A DNA stretch of 64,000 bases from an uncultured Lachnospiraceae bacterium (GTDB lineage Bacteria; Bacillota; Clostridia; Lachnospirales; Lachnospiraceae), in NCBI GenBank assembly GCA_947632515.1, contig CANRPO010000013.1:23124-87123 (forward strand). Direction: 5' to 3'. The notes under the pieces were generated by a model. The model saw nothing but the letters and a program-made list of their open reading frames with translations, searched no databases and was not told where the DNA came from. The position numbers were made by a program, and so were the translations under genes. The stretch's first letter is position 1. Each line of letters begins with the position of its first letter. Shown piece by piece: positions 48,056 through 57,425 of the stretch.

Positions 48056-49393
48056 ATGAGTAAGAAGAGAGCCAAACCGATCGTGGCGGTGGTGGGGAGG
48101 CCGAATGTAGGCAAATCCACGCTGTTCAACGCTCTGGCGGGGGGAAATATATCGATCGTCAAGGACACTCCGGGGATCACGAGAGACCGCATCTATGCCG
48201 ACGTCTCTTGGCTTGATATGAATTTTACGCTGATCGACACGGGCGGTATCGAGCCGGACAGCAGCGACGTCATTCTCTCGCAGATGCGCGAGCAGGCTCA
48301 GATCGCCATAGACACGGCGGACGTGATCATCTTTATGGTGGATGTGAGACAGGGGCTGGTGGACGCGGACTCCAAGGTGGCGGATATGCTGCGGCGTTCC
48401 CGCAAACCGATCGTGCTCGCCGTCAACAAGGTGGACAATTTCGACAAATATATGGCGGACGTCTACGAGTTCTACAATCTGGGCATCGGGGAGCCTTATC
48501 CGATCTGCTCCGTCAACAAGCTGGGATTTGGCGAATTATTGGACGAAGTCGCCTCCTACTTTGACAGGGAGGCGGCCGGAGAGGAGGAGGACGACCGCGT
48601 CAAGGTGGCTGTCGTCGGCAAACCCAACGTGGGCAAATCCTCTATCGTCAATAAACTGATCGGTGAGAACCGCGTGATCGTGTCGGATATCGCGGGTACC
48701 ACGCGGGACGCCATCGATACGGAGGTGACGCACAACGGCAGGGAGTACGTTTTTATCGACACGGCGGGACTTCGCAGGAAGAACAAGATCAAGGAAGAGC
48801 TGGAGCGTTACATGATCATTCGTACCGTAGCGGCGGTGGAGAGGGCGGACATCGTTGTGCTCGTCATTGACGCCACAGAGGGCGTGACGGAGCAGGATGC
48901 GAAGATCGCGGGTATCGCGCATGACAGGGGCAAGGCGACGATCATTGCGGTCAACAAGTGGGACGCTGTCGAGAAGGACAATAAGACGGTGAACGAATAC
49001 ACGCAGAGGATCAGACAGATACTGTCCTTCATGGCGTATGCGGAGATCCTCTTCATTTCGGCCAAGACAGGGCAGCGGCTGACGAAACTGTATGATGTGA
49101 TCGATATTGTCAACGAGAACCACTCCATGAGGGTGGCGACCGGCGTGCTCAATGAGATCATGGCCGAGGCGGTGGCGATGCAGCAGCCGCCCACGGACAA
49201 GGGCAAGCGGCTGCGCCTGTACTATATCACCCAGGCGGCGGTGCGCCCGCCCACCTTTGTCATCTTTGTCAACGACAGGGAACTGATGCATTTTTCCTAT
49301 ACCAGATACCTGGAGAACCGGATCAGGGAGACCTTCGGTTTTCGCGGAACGCCGTTTAAGTTTATCATACGGGAGAGAAAGGAAAACAAGTAA
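48056..49393 (+). CDS. der: Ribosome biogenesis GTPase Der (EngA)
   Basis: Two GTPase domains: VGRPNVGKSTLFNALAGG and VGKPNVGKSSIVNKLIGE; C-terminal KH-like domain. Confidence 0.97.
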   Translation: MSKKRAKPIVAVVGRPNVGKSTLFNALAGGNISIVKDTPGITRDRIYADVSWLDMNFTLIDTGGIEPDSSDVILSQMREQAQIAIDTADVIIFMVDVRQGLVDADSKVADMLRRSRKPIVLAVNKVDNFDKYMADVYEFYNLGIGEPYPICSVNKLGFGELLDEVASYFDREAAGEEEDDRVKVAVVGKPNVGKSSIVNKLIGENRVIVSDIAGTTRDAIDTEVTHNGREYVFIDTAGLRRKNKIKEELERYMIIRTVAAVERADIVVLVIDATEGVTEQDAKIAGIAHDRGKATIIAVNKWDAVEKDNKTVNEYTQRIRQILSFMAYAEILFISAKTGQRLTKLYDVIDIVNENHSMRVATGVLNEIMAEAVAMQQPPTDKGKRLRLYYITQAAVRPPTFVIFVNDRELMHFSYTRYLENRIRETFGFRGTPFKFIIRERKENK

Positions 49394-49395
49394 AA

Positions 49396-50094
49396 GTGGA
49401 ACGTATCATATGTTTGTTGATCGGCTATGTGTTTGGACTGTTCCAGACCGCCTACATTTACGGAGAACTTCACGGCATTGACATCAGAAACTACGGCAGC
49501 GGGAACGCCGGAACGACGAACACCCTGCGGGTGCTCGGGAGAAAGGCCGGTGTGCTCGTGCTGTTCGGCGACATTGCCAAATGTATGCTGGCGGTCGGGG
49601 TGGCAAGTCTGCTCTTTGGCAGGACGCATCAGGACATGATCTATCTGCTGAAGATCTACGCGGCGGCCGGCGCTATTCTGGGACATAATTTTCCGTTCTA
49701 TCTGCACTTTAAGGGCGGCAAGGGCATCGCGGCCACGGCGGGGATGATCCTCTCTTTTCACCCGTACTTTATCCCTGTGGCGATTGTGCTGTTCTTCGGG
49801 GTGTTCTTTACGACCCACTATGTGTCTCTGGGATCGCTGTTTCTGTATGCGGGCTTTTTTGTGGAGATGATCGTGTTGGGGCAGGCGGGCGTGTTCGGCA
49901 TGTCGCAGCCGCATCTGATCGAATTGTATATCGTGACAGGGTTTCTCACGGTCATGGCATACTGGAAACACCGGGAGAATATCAGGCGGCTGCTTGGCGG
50001 CACGGAGCGGAAGACCTATCTGAGCCGCAAAAATAGAGAGGAAAACGCCGCGGGAGACAGCTCCGGCAGGAGAGAGGGAGGAGAAAATGGCTGA
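49396..50094 (+). CDS. plsY: Glycerol-3-phosphate acyltransferase PlsY
   Basis: GSGNAGTTNTLRVLGRKAG, GHNFPFYLHFKGGKGIAATAG. Confidence 0.95.
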   Translation: MERIICLLIGYVFGLFQTAYIYGELHGIDIRNYGSGNAGTTNTLRVLGRKAGVLVLFGDIAKCMLAVGVASLLFGRTHQDMIYLLKIYAAAGAILGHNFPFYLHFKGGKGIAATAGMILSFHPYFIPVAIVLFFGVFFTTHYVSLGSLFLYAGFFVEMIVLGQAGVFGMSQPHLIELYIVTGFLTVMAYWKHRENIRRLLGGTERKTYLSRKNREENAAGDSSGRREGGENG

Positions 50095-51106
50095 GATCGG
50101 TATCATAGGCGCCGGGAGCTGGGGAACTGCGCTGGCGGTGAATCTGCACAGGAACGGGCACCACATCACGGTGTGGTCCATCGTGGAGGCGGAGATCGAA
50201 ATGCTCCAAAAAGAGCATGAGCACAAGGATAAGCTGCCGGGAGTCAGACTGCCGGAAGACATAGAGTTTACGACGGATCTTGAGGCGGCGGCCACGGGGC
50301 GGGACGTGCTGGTTCTGGCGGCGCCGTCCCCCCACACGCGGAGCGCGGCGCACAGCCTTGCGCCCTATGTGGGCCGGGGACAACTGATCGTCAACGCCTC
50401 CAAGGGGATCGAGGAGAAAACGCTGATGACCATGTCGGCGGTAATCGAGGAGGAACTGCCCCAGGCCGAGGTGGCGGTGCTGTCCGGCCCGTCCCACGCG
50501 GAGGAGGTGGGGCGCGGTCTTCCCACGACCATTGTTGTGGGCGCGAAGAGAAAGGCTGCGGCGGAATATCTGCAGAATATCTTTATGAACGAAGTCTTTC
50601 GGGTGTATATCAGCCCCGATGTGCTGGGGATAGAGCTGGGCGCGGCGCTGAAGAACGTGGTGGCGCTGGCGGCCGGGATCGCCGACGGGCTGGGCTACGG
50701 AGACAATACCAAGGCCGCGCTGATCACGAGGGGGATCACGGAGATCGGCAGGCTGGGCGTGGCCATGGGCGGCAAGCTGGAGACTTTTTACGGGCTGACC
50801 GGGATCGGCGATCTGATCGTCACCTGCGCTTCCATGCACTCCCGCAACAGGCGCGCGGGCATTCTGATCGGGCAGGGCTATACGATGGAGCAGGCCATGG
50901 ACGAGGTCAAGATGGTGGTGGAGGGCGTGTATTCCGCCAAGGCGGCCATCGGGCTGGCGCGCAAGTACGACGTGCAGCTCCCCATCATTGAGGAGGTCAA
51001 CGCGATCCTGTTCGAGGGACAGCCCGCAGATGAGGCGGTGAAGAATCTGATGCTGCGCGACAAGAAAATAGAGAATCCCCTTCTCCCGTGGGGAGAAGAG
51101 GACTGA
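50087..51106 (+). CDS. gpsA: NAD(P)H-dependent glycerol-3-phosphate dehydrogenase
   Basis: IGIIGAGSWGTALAVNLHRNGHHITVW; GPSHAEEVGRGLPTTIVVGA; GLTGIGDLIVTCASMHSRNRRAG. Confidence 0.96.
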   Translation: MAEIGIIGAGSWGTALAVNLHRNGHHITVWSIVEAEIEMLQKEHEHKDKLPGVRLPEDIEFTTDLEAAATGRDVLVLAAPSPHTRSAAHSLAPYVGRGQLIVNASKGIEEKTLMTMSAVIEEELPQAEVAVLSGPSHAEEVGRGLPTTIVVGAKRKAAAEYLQNIFMNEVFRVYISPDVLGIELGAALKNVVALAAGIADGLGYGDNTKAALITRGITEIGRLGVAMGGKLETFYGLTGIGDLIVTCASMHSRNRRAGILIGQGYTMEQAMDEVKMVVEGVYSAKAAIGLARKYDVQLPIIEEVNAILFEGQPADEAVKNLMLRDKKIENPLLPWGEED

Positions 51107-51122
51107 TCCGACGGTTTCGGGT

Positions 51123-51989
51123 TTAGAAGGACGACTGCAGAGCACGACAGATCTCTGTGGTCGTCTTTACTTTGTTCATGGAATAGATGTGGACGCCGTC
51201 GACGCCGTGCTTTAACAGATCGCGGATCTGGTTTACGGCATAGTCGATTCCCGCCTTGCGCATATCCTCCCTGTCGTCCCCGTAGGTGGCGATGAGGTCC
51301 GCCAGTTTCTTGGGCACCGAGGAGCCGGAGAGGGACACGGTAGTGCCAAGCTGTCCGGCCGTCGTGATGGGCATGATGCCCGCGTGGATCGGCACCCGGA
51401 TCCCCATGGCGTCCGTCTTTTCGAGAAAACGGTAGAAATAGTCGTTGTCAAAGAACATCTGGGAGATCAGCGAACTCACGCCGGCGTCGACCTTCTCTTT
51501 CAGGCGGCGCAGATCCTCCTCGAAACTCGGCGACTCGAAATGTTTCTCGGGGTAGCATGCGCCGGAGATGGTGAGATCCGTGTGCCCTTTCAGATAGCGC
51601 ACGAGGTCGGCGGCGTAGTGGAATTCCCGCCTGTCGTACTGCTCGTCCGTCATGGTCTGCGGCCTGTCTCCGCGAAGGGCCAGCACATGATTGACGCCGG
51701 CTTTCTGCAGGGCCTCGCAATTCCTGTCGAGATCTTCCCGCGTGAATCCGACGCAGGTGATGTGCGCGACGGCGTCGATCTTAAGCTCCTTTTGGATAAA
51801 AGATGTGATCTCTATCGTCTTGCCGGCTCGGGAGCCGCCCGCGCCGTAGGTACAGCTGATAAAATCGGGGTGCAGCGAGCCAAGCTCCCGCAGGATTGGG
51901 TATACGTTCTCAAATTCCTCGTCCTTTTTCGGGGGAAATACCTCGAAGGAAATGCCGGTCTTTTTGTGGTTTGTCCGATTCTCTGACAT
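51123..51989 (-). CDS. metF: Methylenetetrahydrofolate reductase
   Basis: ISFEVFPPKKDEEFENVYPILREL, FISCTYGAGGSRAGKTIEI, HITCVGFTREDLDRNCEAL, LALRGDRPQ. Confidence 0.95.
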   Translation of the reverse strand: MSENRTNHKKTGISFEVFPPKKDEEFENVYPILRELGSLHPDFISCTYGAGGSRAGKTIEITSFIQKELKIDAVAHITCVGFTREDLDRNCEALQKAGVNHVLALRGDRPQTMTDEQYDRREFHYAADLVRYLKGHTDLTISGACYPEKHFESPSFEEDLRRLKEKVDAGVSSLISQMFFDNDYFYRFLEKTDAMGIRVPIHAGIMPITTAGQLGTTVSLSGSSVPKKLADLIATYGDDREDMRKAGIDYAVNQIRDLLKHGVDGVHIYSMNKVKTTTEICRALQSSF

Positions 51990-52119
51990 GCTTTTATGCC
52001 TCCGTGATTCTTACAACAAGTTCTTGCTTTTGCACTTGAAATATCGTAACATACATTTATAGGTAAGGCAAGAAATGAAATTTCCAAAACGACTATAAAG
52101 CACCGAAAGGATCAGAGAA

Positions 52120-52944
52120 ATGGGCGAACAGAATCAGAGTTTCAACAGCACCCCGGACTACGTTGCATCCGAGCAGCTTTTGGCGAGCGTCAATGTGGCC
52201 ATCGCATTGCAGAAACCGCTTCTCGTGAAGGGGGAACCCGGAACGGGCAAGACCATGCTGGCGCAGGCGGTGGCCAATTCCCTCGGGAAGAAACTGATCA
52301 TATGGAACATTAAATCCACGACGAAGGCACAGGACGGCCTGTATATGTACGATACGATCCAGCGTCTCTACGACGGACAGTTCGGTGAGGAAGGCGTGGA
52401 CGACATCGCGCACTATATCAAGCTGGGCAAGCTGGGAGAGGCTTTCGAGTCCGAGGAGCAGGTGATCCTGCTGATCGACGAGATCGACAAGGCCGATCTG
52501 GAGTTCCCAAACGACCTTCTATGGGAACTCGATCAGATGGAGTTCTATATCCATGAGACGAAGAGGACGGTCAAGGCGAAACACCGCCCCATCGTGATCA
52601 TCACTTCCAATGCGGAGAAAGAACTGCCGGACGCCTTTCTCAGAAGGTGCATATTCCACTATATCGACTTTCCGGATCAGGAGCTGATGGAGGAGATCGT
52701 GAGGACGCACTATCCCAATGTGGAGGAAAAGCTGCTGCACGACGCGATGGAGGTGTTCTACTGGATTCGGTCGATGAAGGATATTCGCAAGAAACCGAGC
52801 ACTTCGGAGCTGATCGACTGGATCAACGCCCTGCAGATCGGCGGCATCCCCACCGACAGGCTGCGGCAGGAACTTCCCTTTATCGGCGTGGTGGTCAAGA
52901 AGGACGAGGATCTGGAGACGGTAAGGAGCAAAAGGAATCTGTAA
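52120..52944 (+). CDS. MoxR-family AAA ATPase
   Basis: VKGEPGTGKTMLAQAVANSLG (Walker A), VILLIDEIDKADLEFPNDLLWELDQMEF (Walker B). Confidence 0.92.
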   Translation: MGEQNQSFNSTPDYVASEQLLASVNVAIALQKPLLVKGEPGTGKTMLAQAVANSLGKKLIIWNIKSTTKAQDGLYMYDTIQRLYDGQFGEEGVDDIAHYIKLGKLGEAFESEEQVILLIDEIDKADLEFPNDLLWELDQMEFYIHETKRTVKAKHRPIVIITSNAEKELPDAFLRRCIFHYIDFPDQELMEEIVRTHYPNVEEKLLHDAMEVFYWIRSMKDIRKKPSTSELIDWINALQIGGIPTDRLRQELPFIGVVVKKDEDLETVRSKRNL

Positions 52945-52953
52945 GAGGGCGCT

Positions 52954-54150
52954 ATGTTCAGTAAATTTTTTTATACCTTAAAGGAAAAGGGGCTCGACGT
53001 CTCGCTCAGCGAGTGGCTGACATTGCAGGACGCTCTGGACCGGGGGCTGTGCCACAGCAGCCTGACGGAGTTTTACTATGTGTCCCGCATGATCCTCGTG
53101 AAGTCGGAGACGGAGTACGACAAGTTCGACATGGCGTTCGACGAGGTGTTCAAGGGAATACAGTCGGAGAACGAGATCACGAAGAACATGATGCGGTGGC
53201 TGGATAAGCCGGAGATGCAGGAGGTCTTCGAGGAGCTGCGCCATGAGATGAATCAGGAAGTGATCAACATGGACAGCGAGGACGTGGAGAACAAGTTTAA
53301 GGACAGACTGCGGGACCAGGACGAGGAACACAACGGCGGCAGCTACTGGATCGGCACGATGGGGAAGACTTCTTTTGGCAACATGGGCGGCAATATGGGC
53401 GGCATCCGGGTGGGCGGCACGACGGGGTATCAGTCGGCCTTCCAGGTTGTCGGCGCGAGGAAGTACCGCGATTTCCGCAATGACAAGGTGCTGGACAACA
53501 GACAGTTCCAGGTGGCGCTCAGAAAGCTGCGCCAGTTCTCCGCAAGGCTCGACATCCCCAAGACGGAGCTTGACATAGACGGCACCATCGACGCCACCTG
53601 CAACAACGGAGGCTGTCTGCAGATCGTGATGGAGAAACCGCGCAAGAACGCGGTGAAACTTCTTTTGCTGATGGATTCCGGAGGCACGATGATCCCGTAC
53701 ACCACGCTTTTGAACGAGCTGTTCCACTCCGTACACAAATCCAATCACTACAAGGACGTCAAGACCTATTTCTTCCATAATTGTATTTACTCTAATCTGT
53801 ACAATACGCCGGAGTGCGAGAACGGGGACTGGATCGAGACGGAATGGATGTTCCGCAATCTGGACAGCGATTACAAGGTGATCATCGTGGGGGACGCGGC
53901 GATGGCGCCGGAGGAGCTGTACTCCACCACGGGCAATTACAGAGGGCCTAACGGCGGTCTGTCCGGCATGGACTGGCTGTTATTGATGAAACGCCACTAT
54001 AAGAAGATCGTGTGGCTGAATCCGAAGATGGCGCCCGGACATGCGCCGTGGCGGGAGGCGGAGACGGCGATCAAGGGGTTGTTTCCCATGTATAAGCTGA
54101 CGGTGGACGGATTGAACCAGGCGATGAACAAGCTGATGACGAACCGATGA
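52954..54150 (+). CDS. vWA-like (CoxE-type) protein partner of MoxR ATPase
   Basis: KLLLLMDSGGTMIPYTTLLNELFHSVHKSNHYKDVKTYFFHNCIYSNLY...YKVIIVGDAAMAPEEL; altered MIDAS-like motif. Confidence 0.85.
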   Translation: MFSKFFYTLKEKGLDVSLSEWLTLQDALDRGLCHSSLTEFYYVSRMILVKSETEYDKFDMAFDEVFKGIQSENEITKNMMRWLDKPEMQEVFEELRHEMNQEVINMDSEDVENKFKDRLRDQDEEHNGGSYWIGTMGKTSFGNMGGNMGGIRVGGTTGYQSAFQVVGARKYRDFRNDKVLDNRQFQVALRKLRQFSARLDIPKTELDIDGTIDATCNNGGCLQIVMEKPRKNAVKLLLLMDSGGTMIPYTTLLNELFHSVHKSNHYKDVKTYFFHNCIYSNLYNTPECENGDWIETEWMFRNLDSDYKVIIVGDAAMAPEELYSTTGNYRGPNGGLSGMDWLLLMKRHYKKIVWLNPKMAPGHAPWREAETAIKGLFPMYKLTVDGLNQAMNKLMTNR

Positions 54151-54196
54151 ACGCGGACGTTTGCAGACAAACACAGAGTAAGAGAGGGAGAAGAGT

Positions 54197-55261
54197 ATGT
54201 ATCGAGTGATGATCGTAGACGACAACATGGCCAATTTGATCATGGCGAGAAAGACACTGGAGGAGGAGTACGAAGTGATCCCGGTCTCTTCCGGCATCTC
54301 GGCGTTAGAGTGCTTAAACGATATGCCGGAGCTGCCGGATCTGGTGCTGCTTGACGTGGATATGCCTAATGTCAACGGCTTTCAGGTGATCTCGGAGATG
54401 AAGAATATTCCCAAACTGATGAATATTCCGATCATTTTTCTGACCGCACAGGACGACGACACCACGGAGCTTGAGAGTTATAATCTGGGCGCCATGGATT
54501 ATATCAGAAAGCCCTACACCGCCAATCTTTTGAAGAAACGGGTGGATATTCAGATCCAGCTCTTGACGCAGAGGAGAAAGCTGGCGGAGATGAACCATTC
54601 CCTGAACAACCTTGTGCAGGAGAAAAACAAGAAGAATCTGGAATTGCAATATTCCATTGTGGCGATGTTTGTGGACCTGATGACCAAGCGCGACGGTTTC
54701 AGCGGGGATCACGCGCGGCGCGTGGAACAGTACATGGATGTGCTCGTCAGCGCGCTGGTGAGGAGCGGCAAGTGCGGTTTGAGTGCGGACGACGGCTCCA
54801 CGATCTGTTTCGCGTCCAAGATCCACGACATCGGCAAGCTGTGTATCGCCGACCAGTATATCAATGATGCGCGCAAGGGAGGAGAAAGCGAATTTGAGCA
54901 CGAGGCATTGAAAACCCACACAACGCTGGGCGCCGACATGCTCTCCAAGGTGACGCAGCTGAGCGCGGGCGAGAACAATTTCATGAACTATGCCTACAAT
55001 ATGTGCCGCAGCCATCATGAGAGGTGGGACGGCAAGGGCTATCCCGACAGGCTGGAGGGGGAGAAGATTCCGCTGGAGGCCAGGATACTGGCGGTGGTCA
55101 ACACCTATGACAATCTGCGCAGCATCGGACAGGGAGGCAAGCAGTTCAGCCACCAGGAGGCGATGATGAAGATCAAATTTATGAAGTTTACCTGTTTTGA
55201 CCCGAACGTGGTGGACGTCTTTCTCTCTGTGGAGAATGACGTCAGAAATGTGGCGGGTTGA
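54197..55261 (+). CDS. Response regulator with HD-GYP domain
   Basis: REC: MIVDDNMANLIMARKTL...LVLLDVDMPNVNGF; HD-GYP: ASKIHDIGKLCIADQYIN, HHERWDGKGYPDRLEGEKIPLEARILAVVNTYDNL. Confidence 0.93.
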   Translation: MYRVMIVDDNMANLIMARKTLEEEYEVIPVSSGISALECLNDMPELPDLVLLDVDMPNVNGFQVISEMKNIPKLMNIPIIFLTAQDDDTTELESYNLGAMDYIRKPYTANLLKKRVDIQIQLLTQRRKLAEMNHSLNNLVQEKNKKNLELQYSIVAMFVDLMTKRDGFSGDHARRVEQYMDVLVSALVRSGKCGLSADDGSTICFASKIHDIGKLCIADQYINDARKGGESEFEHEALKTHTTLGADMLSKVTQLSAGENNFMNYAYNMCRSHHERWDGKGYPDRLEGEKIPLEARILAVVNTYDNLRSIGQGGKQFSHQEAMMKIKFMKFTCFDPNVVDVFLSVENDVRNVAG

Positions 55262-55285
55262 GGAAAAGAGAAGGGATAACCGAGT

Positions 55286-57400
55286 ATGACGGCTAAACAG
55301 CGACTGGATAAATATTTGGATATTGAACTGCCGGAGCAGCAGCTGTTGTTCCGCGTGTCGATGGTGCTCAGCCTGATCGCGTGTTTTTTTATGATGCTTT
55401 TTACCCTGATCCTGCGTATGCGCGTCTATGTGCCGCTCATGCTGTTTGGCGGCATCGTTCTGACGGTCGCGGGGATGTGGGCGGAGCGCCGGTTCGATCA
55501 TGTGGAGATCATGGCGGCGGGCTATCTCTTTGTGATGTTCTTTGTCCTGATCCCGATCATGTCCACCTTTGTCCCCTATGCGCTGTATGATTTTCCGATC
55601 TATTTTCTGACGGGGATCATCTTTGTGGCGGTACTGTTCAAGGGACAGTGGGCGGCGCTTTTTATTCTGGCCGACTCCCTGCTCGCCATCGGCTGCATGT
55701 ATGGGATGAGGGTGCGGGTCAACCGTTTTTCGCCCATGAGCAATGATTACAGCGCCATACTTTTAGCCAGAATCCTGGCGGCGCTTATCCTGTTAGGCCT
55801 TGTCAGCGGCGTGTTGACATCTTTCAGGACGAGGATTCTTCGCCGGGAGATCGCGAAGAGAGTCGAGATGGAAAAGCAGGCGGAACAGCTTAACTATGCG
55901 CAAAATATGTTCCTCGTCAACATGTCCCATGAGATCAGGACGCCGTTAAACGCGATTCTGGGCGTGTCGGAGCTTTTGCTCGAACAGACCGCGGACGAAC
56001 GCATCAAGGACAGCGCCTTTCATATCACCAATTCCAGCAAGGCTCTTCTGTCAATTACCAACGAGATCATGGATTTCTCAAAGTTTGACAATGTGGATCC
56101 TGTGATTCAGAACAAACCGTACTATGTGGGCGACATCGCCGACGAGCTGATCAATCTGATCTCCGTGCGGTTCGCGGATTATAATTTGGAGTTCTTTACG
56201 GATATTGCGCCGGATCTGCCGGAACAGATGATCGGCGATACGGCGCTGGTGCGCCAAGTCATGCTCAATATCATCACGGGCGTTGTGAAATCCATGCAGA
56301 GCGGACAGATGCATCTGCGGCTGTGCAGGGAGGAAACCGACGAGAGGCAGATCTGCCTGTTGGCCGAGATCAGGGCCATGGGCATGTTCCACTATTCCTA
56401 CGAGGAAATGCTGAAAAAAAAGGATAGTGCGGAGATGGAAGAGGAGGACGGCAACGGCGCGGTTTCGCCGATCCTGCACCGCCTCGTGCAGTTTTTGGGC
56501 GGCAGTATGCACATGGAGGAGACGGAGCATGAGCGCGTCTACTCTTTCGATCTGCGCCAAGGGTATGTGTCGCAGAAGAATCTGACCGATCTGACAGCTG
56601 CTAAGCATGCCAACGTGCTTTTCTATGAGAATACGACGATGCAGAGCAGCATGTTCGCCAAGGCGCTCCATGACATGTCGGTGTCTTTCTGTCAGGCGAT
56701 GTCGGATGAGATCTTCCTGGAGGAGTGCGCGAAGAAGAGCTATACGCATATCATGATCGCGGCCGAGCGCTATGTGTCGCTTAAGGAGCGGCTCGAAGAC
56801 ATTCTGCCTCCGCAGTCGCTGGTGTTAGTCGGGTCGGACATTATCACTTTTGACGATCCGCTGGTCAAAATGACTTTTGCAAGGCCTGTCAACTGTCTGA
56901 ATCTGGACGCGTTGTTTGAAGGCAGACAGAACAGTATGATCAGACGGCGGGAGTATACGGGCAGATTCCTCTGTCCCGACGCGCGCATTATGGTGGTGGA
57001 CGACAACATTGTGAATCTGGAGGTCGCCACCAGTATGCTGCAGCGGTATCAGGCGCAGGTCACGGTGGCGACCGGCGGCCGGGAGTGTCTCAGACTCTTG
57101 GGAGAGACGCCGGCAGACCTGATCCTGTTAGATTATATGATGCCGGAGATGGACGGTATCGACACGCTGAAGAACATTCGGGCGACGGGCGATCCGAAAT
57201 TGGAGACTGTGCCTGTAGTCGCGCTCACCGCCAACGCGGTCAGCGGGGCGCGGGAAATGTTTCTGGGCGCGGGATTCGACGAGTACATATCCAAGCCGAT
57301 CGAGCGCGATAAATTCGAGAAGGTGCTGAAACTTTGCCTGCCGGAAGAGTTGATCGTCTATGTCTCGGACAAGGAGGATCAGCCCGCGCAGACTGCCTGA
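55286..57400 (+). CDS. Hybrid histidine kinase homologue with degenerate ATPase domain and intact receiver
   Basis: VNMSHEIRTPLNAILGVSELL (H-box present); N-box-equivalent LNIITGVVKSM lacks the canonical Asn; DxGxG and GxGLGL not recognisable; REC IMVVDDNIVNLEVA...LLDYMMPEMDG intact. Confidence 0.85.
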   Translation: MTAKQRLDKYLDIELPEQQLLFRVSMVLSLIACFFMMLFTLILRMRVYVPLMLFGGIVLTVAGMWAERRFDHVEIMAAGYLFVMFFVLIPIMSTFVPYALYDFPIYFLTGIIFVAVLFKGQWAALFILADSLLAIGCMYGMRVRVNRFSPMSNDYSAILLARILAALILLGLVSGVLTSFRTRILRREIAKRVEMEKQAEQLNYAQNMFLVNMSHEIRTPLNAILGVSELLLEQTADERIKDSAFHITNSSKALLSITNEIMDFSKFDNVDPVIQNKPYYVGDIADELINLISVRFADYNLEFFTDIAPDLPEQMIGDTALVRQVMLNIITGVVKSMQSGQMHLRLCREETDERQICLLAEIRAMGMFHYSYEEMLKKKDSAEMEEEDGNGAVSPILHRLVQFLGGSMHMEETEHERVYSFDLRQGYVSQKNLTDLTAAKHANVLFYENTTMQSSMFAKALHDMSVSFCQAMSDEIFLEECAKKSYTHIMIAAERYVSLKERLEDILPPQSLVLVGSDIITFDDPLVKMTFARPVNCLNLDALFEGRQNSMIRRREYTGRFLCPDARIMVVDDNIVNLEVATSMLQRYQAQVTVATGGRECLRLLGETPADLILLDYMMPEMDGIDTLKNIRATGDPKLETVPVVALTANAVSGAREMFLGAGFDEYISKPIERDKFEKVLKLCLPEELIVYVSDKEDQPAQTA

Positions 57401-57425
57401 CGCAAATGATGGGGACGGAGAGATT

